Shown: positions 1 through 5,126 of the stretch, one piece after another
How the letters are laid out: the number at the start of each line of letters is the position of its first letter
Numbering within the stretch: position 1 is the stretch's first letter
DNA from: Rhodocyclaceae bacterium
GTDB taxonomy: Bacteria > Pseudomonadota > Gammaproteobacteria > Burkholderiales > Rhodocyclaceae
DNA: 7,979 bases
Assembly: GCA_030682595.1 (NCBI GenBank)
Contig: JAUXNZ010000089.1
Location: 1 to 7,979 of the forward strand
Direction: 5' to 3'
Translations under genes and position numbers: made by a program
The notes under the pieces: model-generated
Database searches by the model: none
What the model was told of the DNA's origin: nothing
The model's input: the letters and a program-made list of their open reading frames with translations, nothing else

Positions 1-1
1 C

Positions 2-472
2 GCCCCCGCCCTGCTGCCGCCGATCCTGCGCGAAGTTTTCGTCGCGCCCGGCGCACAGGTGGTCGCGGCCGACGCTGATGCCGCTGTCCGCGCGGCAGCG
101 CACGCACTCGCGGCACGCGTGCTCGATGCGCGGCCACCAGCGGTCGGCGCGGAACGGCCCGCGGCCGGCGCCGTGCTGCTCGTCGGCCTCGACCCGTCGA
201 TAGATGCCTGGCTGGCGCGCTTGGGACTGCCGGCCAGGCCTGCATCCAAACGCGGCAGCAGCGGCACTGCCCAGGCCTGGGCGGGACGCGATGCTGCGGG
301 CCGCCCCTATGCCGTGATCGCGGCGCGCGATGCTCCCGCGCTCAAGGCGCTGGAACGCGGCCTGCCGCACTACGGCCGGCAGAGCTGGCTGGTGTTCGAG
401 GGCGCCCGCATGGTGGAAAAAGGCGTGTGGCCGCCGCGGGTCGAGCGCGTGCCGGTCAACGCCGCCCGCTGA
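2..472 (+). CDS. C-terminal part of a large protein, probably an M1-family metallopeptidase (5' end outside window)
   Basis: An open frame enters from the left edge and gives 156 residues before a TGA. It carries on upstream without a break, so the internal GTG at 59 is not taken as the start. The visible part is alanine-rich, with a small alpha/beta-like segment (VLLVGLDPSIDAWLARLGLP) and a conserved-looking tail (LPHYGRQSWLVFEGAR, then KGVWPP). From memory, tails of this kind (HYGRQSWLVF...GVWP) occur at the C-terminus of betaproteobacterial M1 aminopeptidase-like proteins. The catalytic HExxH region would lie outside the window, so the family call is inference. It could be another large hydrolase. 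It is transcribed towards the toxin gene and ends 97 bp from that gene's stop. Confidence 0.5.
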   Translation, partial: APALLPPILREVFVAPGAQVVAADADAAVRAAAHALAARVLDARPPAVGAERPAAGAVLLVGLDPSIDAWLARLGLPARPASKRGSSGTAQAWAGRDAAGRPYAVIAARDAPALKALERGLPHYGRQSWLVFEGARMVEKGVWPPRVERVPVNAAR

Positions 473-482
473 GCGCGGCGGC
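461..482. terminator. GC-rich hairpin across the stop codon of the leftmost gene
   Basis: GCCGCC (461-466) pairs with GGCGGC (477-482). CGC/GCG adds inner pairing around the TGA stop, with one bulged base. No T-run follows on the plus strand, so this is at best a weak or Rho-assisted 3' end signal. The rest of the 97-bp gap to the convergent toxin gene shows no other clear signal. Confidence 0.3.
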
Positions 483-569
483 ATACCATTCCTGCATCGG
501 TGCGAGCGCCAGCCCGCAGGTCTGAACCCGGAAAGCCACCGGCGCAAACCCGGGCGGGCGAAGCGTTCT

Positions 570-881
570 TCATGGGCGTTGGTCGCCATGCTCCGCATAG
601 CCGGCTTCGCGCTGGCTCTTCACGGCAAGCACAAAAACAGTGTCGATTTTGGCAACGTAACGGTACAAGGCCACATAGCCGTGCGCGCGACGCCCGATCA
701 CCAGTTCCCGCTTGTCGTTATTGACGGGCCGGCCAATCAGGGGGTTGTGCTCCAGAACATCAAGCGCCGCGATGATCTCCCGAATCCGCAGCCCGGGATT
801 CTCAACTTGATATTTCGCCAGGTGATCGAGGATGTGCTCAAAATCGTCCCCGACCTCCTCCGCCAATTCGATGTTCGACAT
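570..881 (-). CDS. Type II toxin, RelE/ParE superfamily (plasmid-stabilisation type)
   Basis: This 103-residue protein has the layout of RelE/ParE toxins. Two N-terminal helices (residues about 2-45, ELAEEVGDDFEHILDHLAKY then IREIIAALDVLEHNPLIGRP) come before a strand-rich half: RELVIGRRAHGYVALYRYV, then DTVFVLAVKSQREAGY. The PLIGRP turn, the basic RELVIG strand and the terminal VKSQREAGY are typical of the ParE/RelE family. The family includes ribosome-dependent mRNA nucleases and gyrase poisons, and the sequence alone does not say which this is. The start ATG lies one base after the antitoxin TGA (TGA-A-ATG). No strong ribosome binding site precedes it, so translation is probably coupled to the antitoxin. 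It ends convergent with the leftmost gene. The family call is firm; the target is unknown. Confidence 0.87.
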   Translation of the reverse strand: MSNIELAEEVGDDFEHILDHLAKYQVENPGLRIREIIAALDVLEHNPLIGRPVNNDKRELVIGRRAHGYVALYRYVAKIDTVFVLAVKSQREAGYAEHGDQRP

Positions 882-882
882 T

Positions 883-1167
883 TCAGCGCGACAATTTGCG
901 CGCTATCGGACGCTTTGCTGCTTTGCCGACAAGGCGCGCTTCCAGGTAGCCGCGCATTTCCTGCCACGGAATCGTCTTTCCGGAGGCAACGATACCGGCA
1001 TGGCGATTCTCCGCGACCGCGTCGAAAGCGGCGCGCAAATCCTCCTGCGCGGCCTTTTCCGCAATCGCCTCGAGAATAAAGGCATGCGCGGTGGTGTTGG
1101 ACCGCCGCGCCGCCGCCACGACGCGGGCTTTCAAGTCTTCCGGCAGGCGAATGGTTGTCGTGGACAT
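883..1167 (-). CDS. Ribbon-helix-helix (CopG/ParD-like) antitoxin
   Basis: The product is 94 residues. Residues 3-39 (TTTIRLPEDLKARVVAAARR and the helix that follows) are a ribbon-helix-helix DNA-binding domain: a short beta strand with the TTTIRLP pattern and two helices. The C-terminal half (about 45-94), with IPWQEMRGYLEARL, should be the toxin-binding tail, as in ParD-type antitoxins. The ATG at 1167 is chosen over an in-frame upstream ATG at 1209 because GGAG sits six bases before it and the RHH strand then starts at once. The gene is first in a two-gene operon with the toxin. RHH antitoxins usually repress their own promoter, and inverted repeats lie just upstream. The RHH domain is clear; the pairing rests on adjacency and family size. 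Confidence 0.87.
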   Translation of the reverse strand: MSTTTIRLPEDLKARVVAAARRSNTTAHAFILEAIAEKAAQEDLRAAFDAVAENRHAGIVASGKTIPWQEMRGYLEARLVGKAAKRPIARKLSR

Positions 1168-1197
1168 GGCTGTCTCCAAGGGTTGAAATGCGACCCT

Positions 1198-1218
1198 ACT
1201 GTAGCACAACAGTGCTAC
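1198..1218 (-). promoter_or_regulatory. Possible toxin-antitoxin promoter and operator (perfect inverted repeat over a -10)
   Basis: GTAGCAC (1201-1207) and GTGCTAC (1212-1218) form a perfect 7-bp inverted repeat with a 4-bp spacer. On the minus strand the same bases contain TGCTACAGT (1206-1198), an extended -10 with TACAGT as hexamer and TG in front. No good -35 is visible. The site lies 31-51 bp upstream of the antitoxin ATG, where an RHH antitoxin would bind to shut off its operon. The repeat is seen directly; binding and promoter activity are inferred. Confidence 0.5.
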
Positions 1219-1225
1219 GTGACGT

Positions 1226-1247
1226 CTTTTGGCTTTGGCGCCAAAAG
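1226..1247. repeat. Second inverted repeat in the divergent intergenic region
   Basis: CTTTTGGC (1226-1233) and GCCAAAAG (1240-1247) are perfect inverted arms with a 6-bp spacer. A nested 12-bp perfect palindrome, TTTGGCGCCAAA, covers 1234-1245. It lies between the toxin-antitoxin promoter and the YbhP-like gene. It could be an operator for either direction or an insulating hairpin. The rest of the 168-bp gap (1168-1335) shows only a weak -10-like TACACT at 1280-1285 facing right, without a good -35. Confidence 0.4.
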
Positions 1248-1335
1248 TCGGCGCTGGTGGGACGGCGGCGCGAATGTTCTACACTTGCGGTTGACGGGAC
1301 GGGATTGCCCTGCCCGCATTGGTTTGCCCATCGCC

Positions 1336-2097
1336 ATGCTGTCCATCGCCACCTGGAACATCCATAAAGGTTTCTCGCAGTTCAATCGCCGCATGATGGT
1401 GCATGAGCTGCGCGAGCGGCTGCGCACGCTGGGCGCCGACATCGTGTTTTTGCAGGAAGTGCAGGGTGAGCACCTGTTGCATGCCGAGCGGCACGTGGAC
1501 TGGCCGACCGAGCCGCAGCACGAGTTTCTCGCCGCGGGAGTCTGGGACAGCCATGCCTATGGCCGCAACATGGTGTATGACCACGGCCATCACGGCAATG
1601 CGATTCTCGCGCGCTTTCCCATCGCCAACGTGTTCAACCAGGATGTGACGCGCCTGCGTTTCGAGAAGCGCGGCATCCTGCACTGCACCGTCGCCGTGCC
1701 GGGGTTGGCAGTGCCACTGCACTGCGTCTGTGCGCACCTGTCCTTGTTCGGCCGCTCGCGCCGTTACCAGATGGATGTGCTGGCGACACACCTCGAAGCC
1801 AGCGTGCCGCACGACGCGCCGCTGTTGATTGCCGGCGATTTCAACGACTGGAGCAACCGTGCCCAGACCCTGCTGGCGGCGCGCCTCGGCCTGGCCGAAG
1901 TATCTGCCGGCACCAGCAAACGGCCGCTCTGCAGCTTTCCGGCGGCACTGCCGCTGTTCCGCCTGGATCGCATCTATGCTCGCGGGTTGAATGTCGAAGC
2001 GAGCGTGGTGCATCACGGAGCGCCGTGGTCGAAAATCTCCGACCATGCCGCGGTGTCGGCGCGGTTTTCATTCCCGCCTGTCGACCCGGTGGCATGA
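1336..2097 (+). CDS. Endonuclease/exonuclease/phosphatase family protein, YbhP-like
   Basis: The product is 253 residues, a single EEP-fold domain with the expected catalytic series: TWNIH (N8), LQE (E41, metal), HGNAILARFP (86-95), AHLSL (H134), AGDFND (D168 and N170), LDRIY (D211) and SDH (D236, H237). The set is complete, so the enzyme should be an active Mg-dependent phosphoesterase. The family covers nucleases, phosphatases and sphingomyelinases, so the substrate cannot be read from the fold. The ATG at 1336 is chosen because the first strand (MLSIATWNIH) starts there; no clear ribosome binding site precedes it. An open frame runs much further upstream but crosses the antitoxin operator and is discarded. 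The stop overlaps the start of the cardiolipin synthase gene (ATGA), as in the E. coli ybhP-clsB pair, which suggests a role near phospholipid synthesis. Confidence 0.88.
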   Translation: MLSIATWNIHKGFSQFNRRMMVHELRERLRTLGADIVFLQEVQGEHLLHAERHVDWPTEPQHEFLAAGVWDSHAYGRNMVYDHGHHGNAILARFPIANVFNQDVTRLRFEKRGILHCTVAVPGLAVPLHCVCAHLSLFGRSRRYQMDVLATHLEASVPHDAPLLIAGDFNDWSNRAQTLLAARLGLAEVSAGTSKRPLCSFPAALPLFRLDRIYARGLNVEASVVHHGAPWSKISDHAAVSARFSFPPVDPVA

Positions 2098-3311
2098 GCG
2101 GCGTGAGCGGCGTCGACCTCCACCGGCCCTGCCCCGCCGGGGCCGACTTCCTTGCCGGTAATCGCGTTCTGCTGCTGGAAAACGGCGCGCGGTTTTTCCC
2201 GGCGTTGCTCGCGGCCATCGAATCCGCCACCCGCGAGATCGCGCTCGAAACTTATATTTTCGCCGCCGACGCCACCGGCCTGCGCATCGTCGCCGCGCTG
2301 GCCGCCGCCGCCCGGCGCGGCGTGGCGGTGCGGGTGCTGGTGGACGGTTTTGGCGCGCGCGACTTTCGGCAGGGATTGAACACGGGCCTGGCGCTGGCGG
2401 CCGCTGGCGCGCAGGTGGAGGTCTATCGCGCCGAGGCGGCGCGCCTCAAACTGCGCCGGCATCGCCTGCGCCGCCTGCACCGCAAGCTCGCCGTGATCGA
2501 CGGCTGCATCGCTTTTGTTGGCGGCATCAACATCATCGACGACGACGATGCCGTCCTGCGCGGGTCGCGCTTCGACTATGCGGTGGAGGTCAGCGGGCCG
2601 CTGGTGGGCGTCATCCATGCCAGCATGCGGCACCTGTGGCGGCTGGTGGGTTGGGCGAAGCTGCAGCGCCGGCCCCCCGGCCTGCCCGGCAGCGACTGTT
2701 CCGGCCAGCCCCCGGCGGGGACGATGGCCGCGGCATTTCTGATGCGCGACAACCTGCGCCATCGCCGCGACATCGAGGAAGCCTACCTGGCGGCCATCGC
2801 CGGCGCGCGCGCGGAAGTGTTGCTGGCCAGCGCCTATTTTCTGCCCGGCCGGCGCTTTCGGCATGCCCTGCTGGACGCGGCGGCGCGCGGCGTCGCCGTG
2901 ACCATCGTCTTGCAGGGGCGAATGGAGTACGCGCTGCAGCATTACGCCACGCAGGCGCTGTATGGCAACCTGCTGGGCGGCGGTGTGCGCATCTTCGAAT
3001 ACCAGGCCGGCTTTCTGCACGCCAAGGTAGCGGTGGTGGATGGCTGCTGGGCGACGGTGGGCTCATCGAACATCGACCCCTTCAGCCTGTTGTTGGCGCG
3101 CGAAGCCAATGTGGCGGTTCACGATGCCGGTTTCGCCACGCAACTTTCTGCCAGCCTGCGGCGTGCCCTCGAGCGGGGCGCCAGAGAAGTCGCCCTGGCC
3201 GACCTCAAGCACCGTTCCCTGCTGGCGCGCGCCCTACGCTGGGCTGCTTACGGCCTGGTACGGCTGCTGCTGGGTATTACGCGTTATGGCGGTAATGATT
3301 ACCGTGAATAG
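2094..3311 (+). CDS. clsB: Cardiolipin synthase, ClsB type (phospholipase D superfamily)
   Basis: The product is 405 residues, close to E. coli ClsB (about 413). It holds the two HKD (HxKxxxxD) active sites of the phospholipase D family: HRKLAVID (H129, K131, D136) followed by FVGGINI, and HAKVAVVD (H309, K311, D316) followed by VGSSNID. It has no long N-terminal membrane anchor, unlike ClsA. A hydrophobic and basic C-terminal tail (about 380-400) may bind the membrane. ClsB enzymes make cardiolipin at the inner membrane by phosphatidyl transfer. The ATG at 2094 is chosen because it overlaps the upstream stop by ATGA; an earlier in-frame start would lie inside the upstream coding region. Its TAG ends one base before the convergent CoA-binding gene. 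ClsB rather than ClsC is favoured by the YbhP-like neighbour. Confidence 0.9.
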   Translation: MSGVSGVDLHRPCPAGADFLAGNRVLLLENGARFFPALLAAIESATREIALETYIFAADATGLRIVAALAAAARRGVAVRVLVDGFGARDFRQGLNTGLALAAAGAQVEVYRAEAARLKLRRHRLRRLHRKLAVIDGCIAFVGGINIIDDDDAVLRGSRFDYAVEVSGPLVGVIHASMRHLWRLVGWAKLQRRPPGLPGSDCSGQPPAGTMAAAFLMRDNLRHRRDIEEAYLAAIAGARAEVLLASAYFLPGRRFRHALLDAAARGVAVTIVLQGRMEYALQHYATQALYGNLLGGGVRIFEYQAGFLHAKVAVVDGCWATVGSSNIDPFSLLLAREANVAVHDAGFATQLSASLRRALERGAREVALADLKHRSLLARALRWAAYGLVRLLLGITRYGGNDYRE

Positions 3312-3312
3312 T

Positions 3313-3723
3313 TCAACCGAACAGTCGCGCGTATTCGATTTTCGGGCAGCGATCCATCACGACGTCGAGACCGGCGGCTGAGGCTTTCGCGGCGGCGGCG
3401 GCGTTGATGATGCCGAGTTGCAGCCAGAGCGATTTGGCACCAATGGCGATGGCGGCGTCGGCAATCGGCGGGACGTCGTCGGCCTTGCGGAACACATCCA
3501 CCATGTCGACCTTGACGGGAATGTCGTGCAGGCTGGCGTAGCAGCGCTGGCCGAGGATTTCGCTGACGGCGGGATTGACCGGGATCACCGTGTAGCCACG
3601 CGCCAGCAGGTAGCGCGCGACGCTGTTGCTGGGACGGTCGGCGCGCGCCGACAGGCCGACCATGGCGATGATGCGGTGGGTGTCGAGTATCCGGGTGAGG
3701 TTGGCGTCGTCGGTGATGATCAT
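3313..3723 (-). CDS. CoA-binding domain protein (YccU-like)
   Basis: The product is 136 residues, a single Rossmann-like CoA-binding domain. It shows IAMVGLSARADRPSNSVARY (19-38), the nucleotide-binding loop and helix. IPVNP (47-51), VDVFR (75-79), WLQLGIIN (100-107) and the ending MDRCPKIEY (123-131) complete the pattern of the small YccU-type proteins, which are related to the N-terminal domain of succinyl-CoA ligase alpha. No catalytic domain is attached and the physiological role of this family is unclear. The ATG at 3723 is supported by AGGAG seven bases upstream and by its ATGA overlap with the gluQ stop, so the two genes are probably cotranscribed. The family is clear; the function is not. 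Confidence 0.88.
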   Translation of the reverse strand: MIITDDANLTRILDTHRIIAMVGLSARADRPSNSVARYLLARGYTVIPVNPAVSEILGQRCYASLHDIPVKVDMVDVFRKADDVPPIADAAIAIGAKSLWLQLGIINAAAAAKASAAGLDVVMDRCPKIEYARLFG

Positions 3724-4688
3724 GAAATATCTCCTGGGTAAAAATTCTGGGCGGGTAACGTGAGAACGCGCGGCACCTTGTTCAATTGCCAGTTGGCGCG
3801 CGCCCAGGTCCACAAGTCGGCGCTGGCACGCCGGCGCTCCGCCGGCGTGCCGCCTGCATCGCCACGGCGCAGTTCCGCCGGCGGTTGTAGGCCGAGAAAG
3901 CGGAGCGCGGCAAACAGCGCAAGCGCGGGATGTGCCGCATCGACCGGCGCGGCGCGCGTCTGTTTCGACAGCTTGTTGCCCGCGGCATCGACGGCGATCG
4001 GCAGGTGGGCATAGGCCGGCGTGGGCAGGCCGAGCAGGCGTTGCAGATAGATCTGGCGCGGCGTCGAGTCAATCAAGTCGGCGCCCCGCACCACATGGTC
4101 GACGCCCTGGTCGGCGTCATCGACCACCACGGCGAGCTGGTAGGCGAACAGGCCGTCGGCGCGCAGCAGCACGCAGTCGCCGACGTCATGCGGCAGATTC
4201 TGGCGCTGTGGCCCCTGCACGGCATCGTCAAATTCGATGTCGCCCGTGAGCCGCAAGCGCCAGGCCCGCGCCGCCTTGCCCGGCGGCAGGCCACCGCGAC
4301 AGGTGCCGGGATAGACGGGGGCGCCGTCGATGCCCGGCGTGGCATTGGGTACACCGGCCAATTCGCCACGGGTGCAGCCGCAGGGATAAACCGCGCCCGC
4401 CCCCTTTAATTGCTCGAAAACTTCGCGATAGCGCGCGGTGCGGGCGCTTTGCAGCATGACCGCGCCGTCCCACTCGAAGCCGCAGGCTTCCAGCGTGGCG
4501 AGGAGCCTGGCGGCGGCGCCGGGGCGGCAGCGCGGCCGGTCGACGTCTTCCATGCGCAGCAGCCAGCGCCCGCCGCGCGATCCAGCCTCAAGGCAAGAGC
4601 CGAGCGCGGCAACCAGCGAGCCGAAATGGAGCGCTCCGGTGGGCGACGGCGCGAAGCGTCCGCAGGCGTCAGTCAGGGCGGAGGGCAT
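3720..4688 (-). CDS. gluQ: Glutamyl-Q tRNA(Asp) synthetase
   Basis: The product is 322 residues, the catalytic core of a class I glutamyl-tRNA synthetase without the anticodon-binding domain. This is the known layout of GluQ-RS (YadB), which attaches glutamate to queuosine-34 of tRNA(Asp). RFAPSPTGALHFGSL (11-25) holds the HIGH-like motif and LRMEDVD (44-50) follows. CxC plus YPGTC (C103, C105, Y126, C130) form the zinc site expected in this family. FAYQLAVVVDDADQGVDHVV (181-200) and the KMSKS-like KLSKQT (239-244) complete the core. Residues about 274-290 (RRGDAGGTPAERRRASA) look like extra sequence and coincide with a DNA hairpin inside the gene. No strong ribosome binding site precedes the ATG at 4688. 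Its TGA overlaps the CoA-binding gene start, and thioredoxin diverges upstream. Confidence 0.94.
   Translation of the reverse strand: MPSALTDACGRFAPSPTGALHFGSLVAALGSCLEAGSRGGRWLLRMEDVDRPRCRPGAAARLLATLEACGFEWDGAVMLQSARTARYREVFEQLKGAGAVYPCGCTRGELAGVPNATPGIDGAPVYPGTCRGGLPPGKAARAWRLRLTGDIEFDDAVQGPQRQNLPHDVGDCVLLRADGLFAYQLAVVVDDADQGVDHVVRGADLIDSTPRQIYLQRLLGLPTPAYAHLPIAVDAAGNKLSKQTRAAPVDAAHPALALFAALRFLGLQPPAELRRGDAGGTPAERRRASADLWTWARANWQLNKVPRVLTLPAQNFYPGDIS
3825..3851. repeat. Perfect 12-bp inverted repeat with 3-nt loop inside gluQ, REP-like
   Basis: GGCACGCCGGCG (3825-3836), loop CTC, and CGCCGGCGTGCC (3840-3851) are perfect inverted arms. On the minus strand the repeat is read in frame as GGTPAERRRA near the GluQ C-terminus, between FLGLQPPAEL and LWTWARANW. 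A perfect 12-bp stem with a short loop is unusual even in GC-rich coding DNA. It resembles dispersed palindromic (REP-like) elements that sit in or between genes. About 30 bp away, CCGCCGGCGG (3877-3886) shares the CGCCGGCGGA core on the minus strand. Whether it recurs in the genome cannot be seen here. Confidence 0.6.
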
Positions 4689-4704
4689 ATTTGCCGGTTG
4701 GGCT

Positions 4705-4744
4705 TAGAATGCGCGGTTTATTTCCCAACACGGAGCGCCGCATG
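4705..4744 (+). promoter_or_regulatory. Likely -10 box and ribosome binding site for the thioredoxin gene
   Basis: TAGAAT (4705-4710) matches the sigma-70 -10 consensus at five of six positions. GGAG at 4732-4735 lies six bases before the ATG at 4742. No good -35 is seen at the right spacing, so this is only a partial promoter call. The 53-bp gap to the divergent gluQ start must also hold any gluQ promoter, for which I see no clear boxes. Confidence 0.45.
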
Positions 4745-5110
4745 GCCACCATCACCCTTACCGCCGACAACTTCAAGGAAACCATCTCCAGCCACGACAT
4801 CGTGATCGTCGATTTCTGGGCTGAATGGTGCGCGCCGTGCCGCGCTTTTGCACCGACCTTCGAGGCGGCGTCCGAAAAATATCCCGAGATCGCCTTCGCC
4901 AAGGTGAACACCGAGGTGGAGCGCGAGATGTCCAACGGTTTCAACATCCGCTCGATCCCGATGTTGATGGTGTTTCGCGAGCAGGTCATTCTCTACGCCG
5001 AGGCGGGATCGCTGCCGGCGTCCGCGCTGGACCAGCTGATCGAGCAGATTCGCGCGCTCGACATGGACAAGGTGCGTGCCGATATCGCCGCCGCGGAAGA
5101 GCAAGCCTAA
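4742..5110 (+). CDS. Thioredoxin-family protein with WCAPC active site
   Basis: The product is 122 residues with one thioredoxin fold. VDFWAEWCAPCRAF (23-36) carries the redox pair C30/C33 and the buried aspartate D24. KVNTEVE (54-60) follows, then the cis-proline loop RSIPM (P73) and the conserved glycine in AEAGSLPASALDQLIEQI (G89). The usual WCGPC is WCAPC here, a known variant. About 18 residues after the last helix (ALDMDKVRADIAAAEEQA) extend past the classic length of about 108. No signal peptide is seen, so it should be cytoplasmic. The ATG at 4742 has a GGAG ribosome binding site and is preferred to an upstream in-frame TTG at 4691. It is a single-gene unit, divergent from gluQ and convergent with the kinase. 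It may not be the main TrxA. Confidence 0.9.
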   Translation: MATITLTADNFKETISSHDIVIVDFWAEWCAPCRAFAPTFEAASEKYPEIAFAKVNTEVEREMSNGFNIRSIPMLMVFREQVILYAEAGSLPASALDQLIEQIRALDMDKVRADIAAAEEQA

Positions 5111-5126
5111 AACCTCAATCGAGGTT
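5111..5126. terminator. Small hairpin between convergent thioredoxin and kinase genes
   Basis: AACCTC (5111-5116) and GAGGTT (5121-5126) form a perfect 6-bp stem with a 4-nt loop, right after the thioredoxin TAA and across the kinase TGA. Read on the minus strand it is followed by TTTT, formed by the last stem bases and the next two, as in a weak intrinsic terminator. The plus strand has no T-run. It may act in both directions, but the stem is short. Confidence 0.4.

Noticed and set aside
330..1079. A 249-codon open frame on the plus strand across the leftmost gene end and the toxin-antitoxin genes
   Set aside because: It overlaps the better-supported genes, and its product is Arg/Pro-rich with no domain.
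832..1335. Upstream extension of the YbhP-like open frame
   Set aside because: It would run antisense through the antitoxin gene and its operator. The EEP fold starts at the ATG at 1336.
1279..2046. A 255-codon open frame on the minus strand opposite the YbhP-like gene
   Set aside because: The plus strand carries the full EEP catalytic series; the antisense frame is a codon-bias shadow.
2124..2145. GC-rich inverted repeat CGGCCC/GGGCCG in the start of clsB
   Set aside because: Six-bp arms of pure G/C with a 10-nt loop arise easily at this base composition, and nothing else supports a function.
2013..3020. A 335-codon open frame on the minus strand opposite clsB
   Set aside because: clsB has both HKD motifs in the other strand. 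The antisense product has no recognisable domain and is Gln/Arg/Ala-rich.
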